From NCBI RefSeq assembly GCF_003946115.1, contig NZ_RHOH01000005.1, forward strand, positions 1-64,000: DNA of 64,000 bases, written 5' to 3'. Positions 1 to 8,165 of this stretch are shown one piece after another. Source of the DNA: Lacticaseibacillus daqingensis (GTDB lineage Bacteria; Bacillota; Bacilli; Lactobacillales; Lactobacillaceae). The notes under the pieces are model-generated. The model saw only the letters and a program-made list of their open reading frames with translations. It was not told where the DNA came from and did no database searches. The translations under genes and the position numbers were made by a program. Position 1 is the stretch's first letter. Each line of letters begins with the position of its first letter.

Positions 1-75
1 AACACAGAAGTTAAGCTTCTCTACGCCGAGAGTAGTTGGTGGGTGACTGCCTGCGAGGGTAGGAAGCTGCCGCGC
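1..75 (+). rRNA. rrf: 5S ribosomal RNA, 3' part
   Basis: The window opens inside a 5S rRNA: the conserved segment AACACAGAAGTTAAGCTTCT is followed by GTAGTTGGTGGG and CTGCCTGCGAGGGTAGGAAG, typical of low-GC Gram-positive 5S. The 5' part and the 16S and 23S genes must lie to the left. Five tRNA genes follow at once, the usual tail of a lactobacillar rrn operon. The 3' end is estimated to within a few bases. Confidence 0.93.
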
Positions 76-83
76 TTCATCAT

Positions 84-155
84 TCCGGATTAGCTCAGTG
101 GTAGAGCACCTGACTGTTAATCAGGGTGTCGTCAGTTCGAGCCTGACATCCGGAG
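84..155 (+). tRNA. tRNA-Asn (GTT)
   Basis: Acceptor stem TCCGGAT pairs with ATCCGGA, discriminator G at 155; anticodon GTT at 116-118 in a 7-base loop. CCA is not encoded. First of five tRNAs behind the 5S gene, transcribed with the rRNA operon. Confidence 0.96.
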
Positions 156-161
156 TTGTAT

Positions 162-251
162 GGAGAGTTGTCCGAGAGGCCGAAGGAGCATGGTTGGAAA
201 CCATGTATACGGGCTTTACCCGTATCAAGGGTTCGAATCCCTTACTCTCCG
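162..251 (+). tRNA. tRNA-Ser (GGA)
   Basis: A 90-nt tRNA with the long variable arm of class II tRNAs (stem TACGGG/CCCGTA). Acceptor GGAGAG pairs with CTCTCC; anticodon GGA at 196-198. CCA is not encoded. Confidence 0.96.
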
Positions 252-261
252 TTGCTTCAAT

Positions 262-333
262 GGCCCGTTGGTCAAGTGGTTAAGACACCGCCCTTTCACG
301 GCGGTAACATGGGTTCAAATCCCGTACGGGTCA
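262..333 (+). tRNA. tRNA-Glu (TTC)
   Basis: Acceptor GGCCCGT pairs with ACGGGTC, discriminator A. The anticodon stem CCGCC/GGCGG carries anticodon TTC. CCA is not encoded. Confidence 0.96.
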
Positions 334-340
334 GTTTTAT

Positions 341-413
341 GGAGGATTAGCTCAGTTGGGAGAGCGTCTGCCTTACAAGCAGAGGGTCACAGGTTCGAGC
401 CCTGTATCCTCCA
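341..413 (+). tRNA. tRNA-Val (TAC)
   Basis: Acceptor GGAGGAT pairs with ATCCTCC, discriminator A at 413. Anticodon TAC sits on stem CTGCC/AGCAG. A T-rich spacer separates it from tRNA-Asp. Confidence 0.96.
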
Positions 414-427
414 TTTTTTTTGATTTT

Positions 428-501
428 GGTTCCATGGTCTAGTTGGTTAGGACGCCTGCCTGTCACGCAGGAGATCACGAGTTCGAGTCTCGTTGGAACC
501 G
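428..501 (+). tRNA. tRNA-Asp (GTC)
   Basis: Acceptor GGTTCCA pairs with TGGAACC, discriminator G at 501; anticodon GTC on stem CCTGC/GCAGG. Last tRNA of the cluster; a terminator follows 8 bases later. Confidence 0.96.
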
Positions 502-509
502 CTACTGAA

Positions 510-531
510 GCCGCAGCTGATGCGGCTTTTT
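510..531 (+). terminator. Terminator of the rRNA-tRNA operon
   Basis: Stem GCCGCA/TGCGGC with loop GCTGA and a T run. It closes the 5S-tRNA transcript. Confidence 0.85.
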
Positions 532-591
532 GTTTGCCCAAAAAGTGGCCGCAAAATAGGCCGAGGCGCGAGGCCTCGACCAGAAATTCAC

Positions 592-1224
592 TCAACCATG
601 CAGGTGCGTCCAGATGTCTGCGACGCTGATAACGATGCCGGCCCAGGCGGTTGCCACCGGGGGCAGTTGCTTGGCTCGAAGCGCCAGCGCGCACCCACAG
701 AGAACGGCGATCGCGGCGGTGATCAGGGTGAAGGATTGCTGCCAGACGGCCAACCCGGCCACGAGCACCTGCAAGCCGATAGACACCCACAGCGGCTGTG
801 ACCACTGAGCGAGTAGCGGGGGCGTGGCCACGAAGACCACGGCCAGGACGGCACTGAGCGTGAGGACGGTGTTCAACCGGGCTAACAGCAGGAGCTGAAC
901 GAAGGCCACTTCGATTTGCCAGCCGGAGAGTTGCAAGGGCCGCTGCAGATTTTGCGAGGCCAAAAGGGCGGCCAGGCCGATCTGGGCCAGCGCCAGCGGC
1001 AGCAGGCGCCAAGCGCCAACGCAGCCGAGTAACGCCAGCACAAGGGCGGGCCACAGCCCGCGCAGGTCCCGAGTGGCCTGTGTCCAAGCGAGCGCCAGCG
1101 CCATGGCGATCAGCGCCCACATGGACCAGGGCAGCGCCGTCAGCTGGGTGCGGTTCAGCAATAGGGGGAGCAGGAGGAGCTGCGCCGCGAGACTAGCGGC
1201 GGTCAGGAGTTTATGAGTACGCAT
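592..1224 (-). CDS. Hypothetical multi-pass membrane protein
   Basis: A 210-residue, very Leu/Ala-rich protein that I cannot assign to a family. Six or seven hydrophobic segments follow one another from residue 8 to near the C-terminus, separated by short loops, so it should be an integral membrane protein without a soluble domain. The start (MRTHKLL) has a GAAAGGA ribosome binding site. It is monocistronic and lies tail to tail with the tRNA cluster and head to head with metK. The C-terminus ends in a short polar tail. No catalytic motif is visible. Confidence 0.7.
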   Translation of the reverse strand: MRTHKLLTAASLAAQLLLLPLLLNRTQLTALPWSMWALIAMALALAWTQATRDLRGLWPALVLALLGCVGAWRLLPLALAQIGLAALLASQNLQRPLQLSGWQIEVAFVQLLLLARLNTVLTLSAVLAVVFVATPPLLAQWSQPLWVSIGLQVLVAGLAVWQQSFTLITAAIAVLCGCALALRAKQLPPVATAWAGIVISVADIWTHLHG

Positions 1225-1286
1225 GAGTTTGTCCTTTCATCACGCTTCTCATGTTACCCAAGTTGACGCGTTTTCGCAAAAAGGAA

Positions 1287-1315
1287 TTTCGGTTCTTACT
1301 TATTTATGGTAAACT
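1287..1315 (+). promoter_or_regulatory. Promoter of metK
   Basis: Extended -10 TG-G-TAAACT at 1307-1315 with a weak -35 (TTTCGG) 17 bp upstream. It places the transcript start near 1322, just before the riboswitch. Confidence 0.5.
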
Positions 1316-1325
1316 GGGACAGTTG

Positions 1326-1390
1326 CAAAGAATTCCCGATGGGATCCGCTTCGGCGGAGATGCCTTGTAACCGAACGACAATTTAGGGGG
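1326..1390 (+). promoter_or_regulatory. SMK-box (SAM-III) riboswitch controlling metK
   Basis: The leader contains the signature of the SMK box of lactic acid bacteria: TTCCCGAT, then GGGATCCGC-TTCG-GCGG, then GAGATGCCTTGTAACCGAA, and finally the metK Shine-Dalgarno AGGGGG at 1385-1390. In this class SAM binding stabilises pairing of the ribosome binding site with the upstream anti-SD element and blocks translation, so high SAM shuts off SAM synthetase. The SD is 9 nt from the ATG. The class assignment comes from recalled consensus; binding itself is inferred. Confidence 0.9.
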
Positions 1391-1399
1391 AAAATACAC

Positions 1400-2584
1400 A
1401 TGCAAGAACGTCACTTATTTACGTCGGAGTCTGTCTCCGAGGGCCATCCGGATAAGATCGCGGATCAAATCTCTGATGCCATTCTGGATGCGCTTTTGGC
1501 GGAGGATCCGGCGGCGCGCGTGGCCTGCGAAACCACGGTGACCACGGGGCTCGTCCTGGTGGTCGGGGAGATTTCGACCACGGCGTACGTGGACATCCAA
1601 AAGGTGGTCCGCGACACGATCCGTACGATCGGCTACACGAAGGAATCTGGGTTTGACCCCGATTCCGTTGGCGTGCTGGTTGCGCTCGATGAACAATCAC
1701 CCGACATCGCGATGGGCGTTGACGACTCGTTCGAGGCGCGCCAAGACGATACCGACCCGCTGGATAAGATCGGTGCCGGCGATCAGGGGATGATGTTTGG
1801 CTACGCGATCAATGAGACGTCGGAGTTCATGCCACTGCCGATCAGCCTGGCACACCAGTTGATGCGCAAGATCACGGCGCTGCGCAAGGCGGGGACGCTG
1901 AGTTACCTGCGGCCGGATGCCAAGGCGCAGGTGACTGTGGAGTACGATGACCAGGAACGGCCCGTCCGCGTGGACACCGTGGTGGTCTCCACGCAGCACG
2001 ATGCGGACGCGACGCTGGCACAGATCCGCGCGGATGTCGAAGCGCAAGTGATTCGCGCGGTCATCCCAGCTGCATTGATGGACGACCAAACCAAGATCTA
2101 CGTGAACCCGACCGGCCGCTTCGTGCTGGGGGGGCCGCAGGCGGATTCCGGGTTGACCGGCCGCAAGATCATCGTCGACACATACGGCGGCTTCGCGCGT
2201 CACGGCGGTGGGGCCTTCTCCGGGAAGGACGCGACGAAGGTGGACCGCTCGGCCAGCTACGCGGCGCGCTACATCGCCAAAAACGTGGTGGCGGCAGGAC
2301 TGGCGGACAAGCTTGAGGTGCAACTGGCCTACGCAATCGGCGTGGCGCAGCCTGTCTCGGTATCCGTCAACTGCTTTGGCACCAACAAGATCCCAGAACA
2401 GACCATTACAGACGCCATCCGGGCCAACTTCGATTTGCGCCCGGCCGGCATTATCAAAATGCTTGACCTGCAGCGGCCGATCTACAAACAGACGGCGGCT
2501 TACGGTCACTTTGGACGTACAGATGTTGATCTACCTTGGGAGCACCTCGACAAAGTCGCGGTGCTGGCCAAGTACTTAGATTAA
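1400..2584 (+). CDS. metK: S-adenosylmethionine synthetase
   Basis: MetK joins methionine and ATP to form S-adenosylmethionine, the cellular methyl donor, in the cytosol as a tetramer. The 394-residue length matches the family. Signatures: N-terminal [10 protein letters not shown], the [12 protein letters not shown] loop near residue 128 and the P-loop-like [17 protein letters not shown] around residue 270. The start ATG lies 9 nt after the AGGGGG that is part of the SMK riboswitch, so expression should fall when SAM is plentiful. It is transcribed alone and followed by a hairpin. Confidence 0.98.
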   Translation: MQERHLFTSESVSEGHPDKIADQISDAILDALLAEDPAARVACETTVTTGLVLVVGEISTTAYVDIQKVVRDTIRTIGYTKESGFDPDSVGVLVALDEQSPDIAMGVDDSFEARQDDTDPLDKIGAGDQGMMFGYAINETSEFMPLPISLAHQLMRKITALRKAGTLSYLRPDAKAQVTVEYDDQERPVRVDTVVVSTQHDADATLAQIRADVEAQVIRAVIPAALMDDQTKIYVNPTGRFVLGGPQADSGLTGRKIIVDTYGGFARHGGGAFSGKDATKVDRSASYAARYIAKNVVAAGLADKLEVQLAYAIGVAQPVSVSVNCFGTNKIPEQTITDAIRANFDLRPAGIIKMLDLQRPIYKQTAAYGHFGRTDVDLPWEHLDKVAVLAKYLD

Positions 2585-2589
2585 ACGAG

Positions 2590-2635
2590 TGAAGAGGCGG
2601 CCTTCCCCACGCATGGGGGAGGTCGCTTCATTTTT
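2590..2635 (+). terminator. Terminator after metK
   Basis: Imperfect long hairpin (TGAAG...CTTCA outer stem, CTTCCCC/GGGGGAG inner stem) followed by five T. It separates metK from the exporter gene. Confidence 0.75.
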
Positions 2636-2653
2636 AGGCGAAAGGAAGGGCTT

Positions 2654-4117
2654 ATGCCGAAAACCAAACAAACGAATGTGACGGTCGTGACCGTGGCAAT
2701 TTTCATTGCGACCTTCATGACCGCGATCGAGGGGACCATCGTGTCCACCGCGATGCCGACGATCGTGGGGAGCCTGCACGGGGTCAACCTGATGAATTGG
2801 ATCATCTCGATCTACCTGCTGACGAACGCGATGGCCACGCCGATTTACGGCAAATTCGCCGATAAGATCGGCCGCAAGCCGGTGTTTCTGATCGGGCTGA
2901 CGATCTTCATCCTCGGCTCCGCGCTGTCGGGGCTGGCGCAGTCGATGCCGGTGCTGATCGTGTTCCGTGCGATCCAGGGGATCGGGGCCGGGGCGATCAT
3001 GCCGGTCACGTTCACCATCATCGCAGACATCTATCCGTTCGAAAAACGGGCTAAGGTGCTGGGCTTCAACGGCTCGGCCTGGGGGATCGCGTCGGTGGTG
3101 GCACCGCTGCTCGGGGGCTTCATCGTCGATCAGCTGTCCTGGCACTGGATCTTTTTTATCAACGTGCCCATCGGCCTGATCACCATGGGGCTGGTCGTGT
3201 GGTTCTTCCACGAGGATTACACGGCTGAAAATAAGGCGGTCGACTACCTCGGCACTGTGTGGTTGGTGCTGACGCTGCTGTTGCTGATGCTCGGGTTCCA
3301 GGGGCTGGCCGAGGCGAATGGCCTGCTCGTGTTCGGCGGCTTGCTCGCGCTTGCTGCCGCAACACTGTGGCTGTTCGTGCGCCAGGAAAAGCGGGCGGTG
3401 GACCCCATCATCGACCTGAAGCTGTTCAAGAACCGCGGCTTTGTCATCACCAACATCGTGGCGGCCCTGATCTCCGGGTTCGTGATCGGGTATGAGGCCT
3501 ACATGCCGATGTGGGTGCAGGGGATCCTCGGGATGGACGCCTCGTTCGGGGGCTTTGCCATCACGCCCAGCAGCCTGATGTGGGTGATCGGCTCCTTCGT
3601 GGCCGGGCGGATGCTGACCAGCATGCCGGCGCGGCGGATCTTAACGCTTGCGATGAGCGTGCTACTGGTCGGTGCGCTGGTCCTGGCGCTGGTGCCGGAA
3701 GCCACGCCTTACTGGGCGTTTCTGCTGATCGCCGCCGGGCTCGGGTTCGGCTTCGGGCTGGTCATCACAACCACCACGGTGCGCGCGCAGGCGACGGTCG
3801 ACCAGGCGGAAGTCGGGGTCGCAACCAGCTTCAACACGCTGTCGCGGACGCTGGGGCAGACGCTGATGGTGTCTGTTTACGGCGTGGTGCTGAACTTGCG
3901 CATGGCCCAGGGCGTGGCCGCGCATCCGGCAGTAAAGGCGGACATGCTCAACAAGCTGATCAATCCGCAGACGGCTCAGTCGCTACCGGCGGCTTTGATG
4001 CCAACGCTGCGCGGGATCCTGTACGAAGGGCTGCACAACATTTACTTCTTCTCGGTGGTCATCGTGGGGCTGGGGCTGTTGATCAACGCCTTTGACCGCG
4101 ACCCAAAGCGCCTGTAG
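2654..4117 (+). CDS. MFS drug exporter, DHA2 (EmrB/QacA) family
   Basis: A 487-residue multidrug efflux permease of the major facilitator superfamily; the DHA2 branch has 14 membrane helices and exports drugs or toxic cations against proton uptake. Seen here: a string of hydrophobic segments along the whole length, and the loop 2-3 motif A as GKFADKIGRKPV near residue 70, followed by the helix 5 motif WRWIFFINVP-like SWHWIFFINVPIG near residue 165. The start follows a GAAAGGAAGGG ribosome binding site. No regulator gene lies next to it, so the substrate cannot be guessed. Confidence 0.9.
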   Translation: MPKTKQTNVTVVTVAIFIATFMTAIEGTIVSTAMPTIVGSLHGVNLMNWIISIYLLTNAMATPIYGKFADKIGRKPVFLIGLTIFILGSALSGLAQSMPVLIVFRAIQGIGAGAIMPVTFTIIADIYPFEKRAKVLGFNGSAWGIASVVAPLLGGFIVDQLSWHWIFFINVPIGLITMGLVVWFFHEDYTAENKAVDYLGTVWLVLTLLLLMLGFQGLAEANGLLVFGGLLALAAATLWLFVRQEKRAVDPIIDLKLFKNRGFVITNIVAALISGFVIGYEAYMPMWVQGILGMDASFGGFAITPSSLMWVIGSFVAGRMLTSMPARRILTLAMSVLLVGALVLALVPEATPYWAFLLIAAGLGFGFGLVITTTTVRAQATVDQAEVGVATSFNTLSRTLGQTLMVSVYGVVLNLRMAQGVAAHPAVKADMLNKLINPQTAQSLPAALMPTLRGILYEGLHNIYFFSVVIVGLGLLINAFDRDPKRL

Positions 4118-4161
4118 TCGGCGCTTCGGTCATGAGACGCGCCGAGGACCGCTCGCGGCGC

Positions 4162-4223
4162 ACGCAAAAAGCGCGGCCACCTGCTCCCCGTTGTTGGGAA
4201 GCCAGGCGGCCGCGTTTTTGCGT
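4162..4223. terminator. Bidirectional terminator between convergent genes
   Basis: ACGCAAAAAGCGCGGCC pairs with GGCCGCGTTTTTGCGT, giving a GC stem flanked by A and T runs on the two sides. It can stop both the exporter transcript and the convergent PAP2 transcript. Confidence 0.85.
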
Positions 4224-4241
4224 GAGTCGGTCGGCGGCCAT

Positions 4242-4916
4242 TCACTGACGCCGGGGCACCCACCCAGTCGGGGTGACGCGGGTCAGCCACGGCCACATCA
4301 GCCACCACAAAAGCATCAGGCCGACCAGTGCACTGCTTTGGCCGGCGAGCACGTCGGTAGGGTAGTGCACCTGCACGTAAATGCGTGAGATGCCGGTCAG
4401 GCCGATCATCACCACGCTCAAGGCGATCAACCCGCGGCGCCGGTGGCCGGGGTCGACCAGCGTGACCGCCAGCAGGATCACGGTGCCCCACAGGAGCACG
4501 GTGCCGCTGGCGTGGCCGCTAGGGAAACTGTAGCCACCGATGCGAGTCAGCGGGGTGATGGTCGGGTCGGCGATGAACGGGCGCAGTCGGTGCACCACTT
4601 GCTTGATGAGGTGGTTGACGCCGCTCATGCCGACAATGCTCAGCGCGGCAAAAACGGCGTAGCGCTTTTTGCGGTAGTAGAAGAGGACCGCAGCAATGAC
4701 TAGGCCGAGGCCGACGATCACCAGCGGGTTGCCGCAGTTGGTGACGGCGAGCATCAGCTCGGTCAGCCACTCGGGGCGATAGGCCGTGACTTGGGCGACG
4801 ATCGCGTGATCGAGCGCCTGCACCCAGGTTGCGTCGTGCCAGACGCCAACCAGCAGGGGGATGAACAGCACCAGCCCCCCAGCGGCGAGAATTAAGGGAT
4901 ACTTGGGTCGCCTCAT
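4242..4916 (-). CDS. PAP2-family membrane phosphatase
   Basis: A 224-residue membrane phosphatase of the PAP2/undecaprenyl-pyrophosphate phosphatase type, expected to dephosphorylate lipid phosphates at the outer face of the membrane. The three conserved motifs are present in order: KQVVHRLRP, PSGHASG and SRIYVQVHYPTDVLAG, with six hydrophobic segments around them. I chose the ATG at 4916 (MRRPKYP) because GGAGGTG lies 6 bases upstream, not the longer frame. An extended -10 (TG-G-TACAAT, minus strand, 4941-4946) lies back to back with the leuS leader promoter. Substrate (C55-PP recycling or PG-P) is not determinable. Confidence 0.88.
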   Translation of the reverse strand: MRRPKYPLILAAGGLVLFIPLLVGVWHDATWVQALDHAIVAQVTAYRPEWLTELMLAVTNCGNPLVIVGLGLVIAAVLFYYRKKRYAVFAALSIVGMSGVNHLIKQVVHRLRPFIADPTITPLTRIGGYSFPSGHASGTVLLWGTVILLAVTLVDPGHRRRGLIALSVVMIGLTGISRIYVQVHYPTDVLAGQSSALVGLMLLWWLMWPWLTRVTPTGWVPRRQ

Positions 4917-4968
4917 CGTAACACCTCCGTTTGACTTAAAATTGTACCACATGGCGGGCGGGGAAGGG

Positions 4969-4997
4969 TTGTTTAACCGGCCCATTTTTGCTATGCT
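4969..4997 (+). promoter_or_regulatory. Promoter of the leuS leader
   Basis: -35 TTGTTT, 17-bp spacer, extended -10 TG-C-TATGCT. The predicted transcript start is near 5004. Confidence 0.6.
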
Positions 4998-5009
4998 TAG
5001 CCTAATATC

Positions 5010-5216
5010 GAACGAACAAAGGACGAGTAACTTTGGGGTGGGATGCAGAAAGCAGGCGGTTGCTGGAAGCCTGACGAAACCCTGGGCGAACTGACCTTTG
5101 CAGTGCACGCAACCCAATGCGCGCCGGCTCCGGCCGTTATCCCGTCAAGCGCTGCGCAAGCAGAACTTAGGTGGTACCGCGGCTAAGCCGTCCTATAGAC
5201 ATAGGGCGGCTTTTTG
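5010..5216 (+). promoter_or_regulatory. T-box riboswitch of leuS
   Basis: The leader carries the T-box sequence TGGTACCGCG at 5172-5181 in the antiterminator position, followed by the terminator AGCCGTCCTAT/ATAGGGCGGCT with TTTTT at 5186-5216. In stem I the context GGGCGAACTGACC fits the 3' side of a specifier loop and gives CTG (Leu) as specifier at 5091-5093. Uncharged tRNA-Leu would pair with the specifier and with TGGT, giving antitermination. TGGT fits a tRNA with discriminator A, as in the tRNA-Leu(CAG) genes of this window. The specifier assignment is by position and is less certain than the T-box itself. Confidence 0.92.
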
Positions 5217-5262
5217 TTTTCGTTCGACCAATTGTTGGCATACGCATAGGAGGCACAATTTC

Positions 5263-7671
5263 ATGTACGATCACAAGGCGATCGAAAAAAAGTGGCAGAA
5301 GCGTTGGCATGAGCACAACAACTTCAACACCACGACCGACCCAGACAAAAAGAACTACTACGCGCTGGACATGTTCCCGTATCCGTCCGGTCAAGGCCTG
5401 CACGTGGGGCACCCGGAAGGTTACACCGCCACGGACATCATCGCGCGGATGAAGCGCGCGCAGGGGTACAACGTGTTGCACCCGATGGGCTGGGATGCGT
5501 TTGGCCTGCCTGCGGAGCAGTACGCGCTGAACACTGGGAACAACCCGAAGGATTTTACCAAGAAAAACATCGAAAACTTCAAGCGGCAGATCAATTCTCT
5601 GGGCTTCTCCTACGACTGGAACCGCGAAATCGCAACGACCGATCCGAGCTACTACAAGTGGACGCAGTGGATCTTCGAGCAGATGTACAAGCGCGGCCTG
5701 GCCTATGAAGACGAGGTCGCGGTGAACTGGAGCCCGGATCTCGGTACTGTGGTCGCCAACGAAGAAGTGATCGACGGCAAAACCGAGCGTGGCGGTTTCC
5801 CTGTCATTCGCAAGCCGATGCGCCAGTGGGTGCTGAAGATCACCGCCTATGCCGATCGGCTGCTGGCAGGGCTTGACGACCTCGACTGGCCGGAACCGAT
5901 CAAGCAGATGCAGCGTAACTGGATCGGCCGCTCTGTGGGCGCTCAGGTGACCTTCCAAGTGGCCGACAGCGATCAAGCCTTTGACGTCTTCACTACGCGC
6001 CCAGACACGCTGTTTGGGGCCAGCTACTGCGTTATGGCCCCGGAGCACGCGCTGGTCGACACGATCACCACACCGGCCCAGCAGGCAGCGGTCGCGGCCT
6101 ACAAGGAAGCGATCGCCCACAAGTCGGACCTCGAACGCACGGATCTGAACAAGGACAAAACCGGCGTCTGGACCGGGGCTTACGCCATCAACCCGATCAA
6201 CGGCGAGCGGTTGCCGATCTGGCTCTCTGATTACGTGCTGGTCAGCTATGGGACCGGTGCCATCATGGCGGTGCCGGCGCATGACGACCGGGACTACGCG
6301 TTTGCCAAGCAGTTCGACCTGCCGATCATTCCGGTCATCGCCGGCGGTAACGTTGCCGAAGCCGCCTACACTGGTGATGGGCTGCACATCAATTCCGGCT
6401 TTTTGGACGGCAAGAACAAGCAAGACGCCATCGATGCGGCCATCGCCTGGCTGGAAGAGAAGGGGATCGGCGAAAAGCACGTCAACTTCAAGCTGCGCGA
6501 CTGGGTCTTCTCCCGCCAGCGCTACTGGGGCGAACCGATCCCGGTCATTCACTGGGAGGACGGCGAAACCACACTGGTGCCTGAGGACCAGCTGCCACTG
6601 ATGCTGCCGGAAGAGGCTGACATCAAGCCGTCTGGCACCGGGGAATCCCCGCTGGCCAACCTGACCGACTGGGTCAACGTGGTGGACGAAAACGGGCGCA
6701 AGGGGCGCCGCGAAACCAACACGATGCCGCAGTGGGCCGGGAGCTCCTGGTACTACCTGCGCTTCGTTGACCCGCACAACAAGGAAGCGCTGGCCGATTT
6801 TGACAAGCTCAAAGCGTGGACCCCGGTCGACCTCTACATCGGTGGGGCCGAACACGCGGTGCTGCACCTGCTGTACGCGCGCTTCTGGAACATGTTCCTG
6901 TACGACATCGGCGTGGCGCCGCACCCGGAGCCGTTCCAGCGCTTGTACAACCAGGGCATGATCCTCGGGGATAACCACGAGAAGATGAGCAAGAGCAAGG
7001 GCAACGTTGTCAACCCCGATGATGTGGTGGCTGAATACGGCGCCGACACCCTGCGCCTGTACGAAATGTTCATGGGCCCACTGGATGCCGGGATCGCCTG
7101 GAGCACCACGGGGCTGGCCGGGGCGCGCAAGTTCCTTGACCGCGTCTACGGCACCTTCGTCGATGACAACGGCAAGATGCGCGACCACATCACGACCCTC
7201 AACGACGGGGCGCTGGACAAGGTTTACAACGAAACCGTCAAGAAGGTCACGGAAGATTACGAGTCCCTGCACTTCAACACGGCCATCTCCCAGATGATGG
7301 TGTTCATCAACGAAGCGCGCAAGGTGGATGCTTTGCCATACGCGTACGTTGAAGGCTTCGTCAAGCTGCTGGCGCCGATCGCGCCGCACCTGATGGAAGA
7401 GCTGTGGCAGATCCTCGGCCATGAGCACACGCTGACCTATTCGGCTTGGCCGACCTACGATGAGGCCGCCATGCAAACGGCCCAGGTCAACCTGATGGTG
7501 CAGGTCAACGGCAAGCTGCGCGGTCACCTGACCATCGCGGTGGGCACGGCTGATGCGGACATCAAGGCGGCCGCCAAGGCGCTGGAGAACGTCCAGAAGT
7601 TCATTGCCGGCAAGACGATCGTCAAAGAAATCGTCGTGCCAAACAAGATCGTCAACTTGGTGGTCAAGTAA
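5263..7671 (+). CDS. leuS: Leucyl-tRNA synthetase
   Basis: LeuRS charges tRNA-Leu in the cytosol. The 802-residue protein shows the class I motifs: [15 protein letters not shown] (HIGH-like) near residue 40 and [10 protein letters not shown] (KMSKS) near residue 575, with the CP1 editing domain between them, including the TTRPDTLFG stretch. The frame is open 55 codons further upstream, but that part lies in the T-box leader; the start at 5263 has AGGAGG 10 bases upstream and gives the family N-terminus ([11 protein letters not shown]). Transcription is controlled by the T-box ahead of it. Confidence 0.98.
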   Translation: MYDHKAIEKKWQKRWHEHNNFNTTTDPDKKNYYALDMFPYPSGQGLHVGHPEGYTATDIIARMKRAQGYNVLHPMGWDAFGLPAEQYALNTGNNPKDFTKKNIENFKRQINSLGFSYDWNREIATTDPSYYKWTQWIFEQMYKRGLAYEDEVAVNWSPDLGTVVANEEVIDGKTERGGFPVIRKPMRQWVLKITAYADRLLAGLDDLDWPEPIKQMQRNWIGRSVGAQVTFQVADSDQAFDVFTTRPDTLFGASYCVMAPEHALVDTITTPAQQAAVAAYKEAIAHKSDLERTDLNKDKTGVWTGAYAINPINGERLPIWLSDYVLVSYGTGAIMAVPAHDDRDYAFAKQFDLPIIPVIAGGNVAEAAYTGDGLHINSGFLDGKNKQDAIDAAIAWLEEKGIGEKHVNFKLRDWVFSRQRYWGEPIPVIHWEDGETTLVPEDQLPLMLPEEADIKPSGTGESPLANLTDWVNVVDENGRKGRRETNTMPQWAGSSWYYLRFVDPHNKEALADFDKLKAWTPVDLYIGGAEHAVLHLLYARFWNMFLYDIGVAPHPEPFQRLYNQGMILGDNHEKMSKSKGNVVNPDDVVAEYGADTLRLYEMFMGPLDAGIAWSTTGLAGARKFLDRVYGTFVDDNGKMRDHITTLNDGALDKVYNETVKKVTEDYESLHFNTAISQMMVFINEARKVDALPYAYVEGFVKLLAPIAPHLMEELWQILGHEHTLTYSAWPTYDEAAMQTAQVNLMVQVNGKLRGHLTIAVGTADADIKAAAKALENVQKFIAGKTIVKEIVVPNKIVNLVVK

Positions 7672-7793
7672 CCCACGCCCAAAAAGCGTCGATGAACGCG
7701 TTCGGCCCCGCAAATTTGAAGGGGTCACGATGAGTGCAAGGGGTGTGATGGCTTAACGGTGATCGTCCGCTTGCGCAAAATAGGATGGCGACA

Positions 7794-7967
7794 ATGAAAA
7801 ACTTAGCGGTTTATTTCACGTTATTCGGGATGCTGTTAGTTGGCATTAGTGGTTGCTTGTTTTTGTTTTTGAATCATTGGCAACTGGCAGAGGGCATTTG
7901 TTTTCTGAGCGGTTTTTTCATCCTGATCTACGCCGAGAAAATCGAAAAATTGCTTCAGCGAAAATAG
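7794..7967 (+). CDS. Small two-helix membrane protein
   Basis: A 57-residue protein starting MKNLAVYF, with AGGAT 7 bases before the ATG. Two hydrophobic helices (about residues 4-25 and 34-48) are joined by a short loop and followed by a charged tail EKIEKLLQRK. Its sequence is less GC-rich than its neighbours. No family is recognised. It has its own terminator. The predicted topology is N-in, C-in. Confidence 0.6.
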   Translation: MKNLAVYFTLFGMLLVGISGCLFLFLNHWQLAEGICFLSGFFILIYAEKIEKLLQRK

Positions 7968-7987
7968 TGGTGTTGCGTTTGAGGGGA

Positions 7988-8015
7988 GTAGTCGTCAAAA
8001 AGACGGCTACTTTTT
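7988..8015 (+). terminator. Terminator after the small membrane protein
   Basis: GTAGTCGTC pairs with GACGGCTAC across an AAAAA loop, followed by TTTTT. Confidence 0.85.
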
Positions 8016-8165
8016 ATTTGGTCGGGTGATTTGCGGCATTCACTGTCAGTGGGGGTGAGCCAAGGCCAAAAGCAAAGGAACGCATAAGGCCGGCGGTTAG
8101 AATTGAAAGGCGCGGGGGGTTCAACTAAAATAGGCGTATATGTCTATTTTGATGGGAGCAGACGC

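Noticed and set aside
5167-7728. Open frame of more than 850 codons on the minus strand across leuS
   Set aside because: No ribosome binding site or plausible protein; long antisense frames are normal in GC-rich coding DNA.
7730-7756. Eight-codon frame MSARGVMA after GAAGGGG, before the small membrane protein
   Set aside because: Too short to separate from chance; no hairpin switch follows that would make it a leader peptide.
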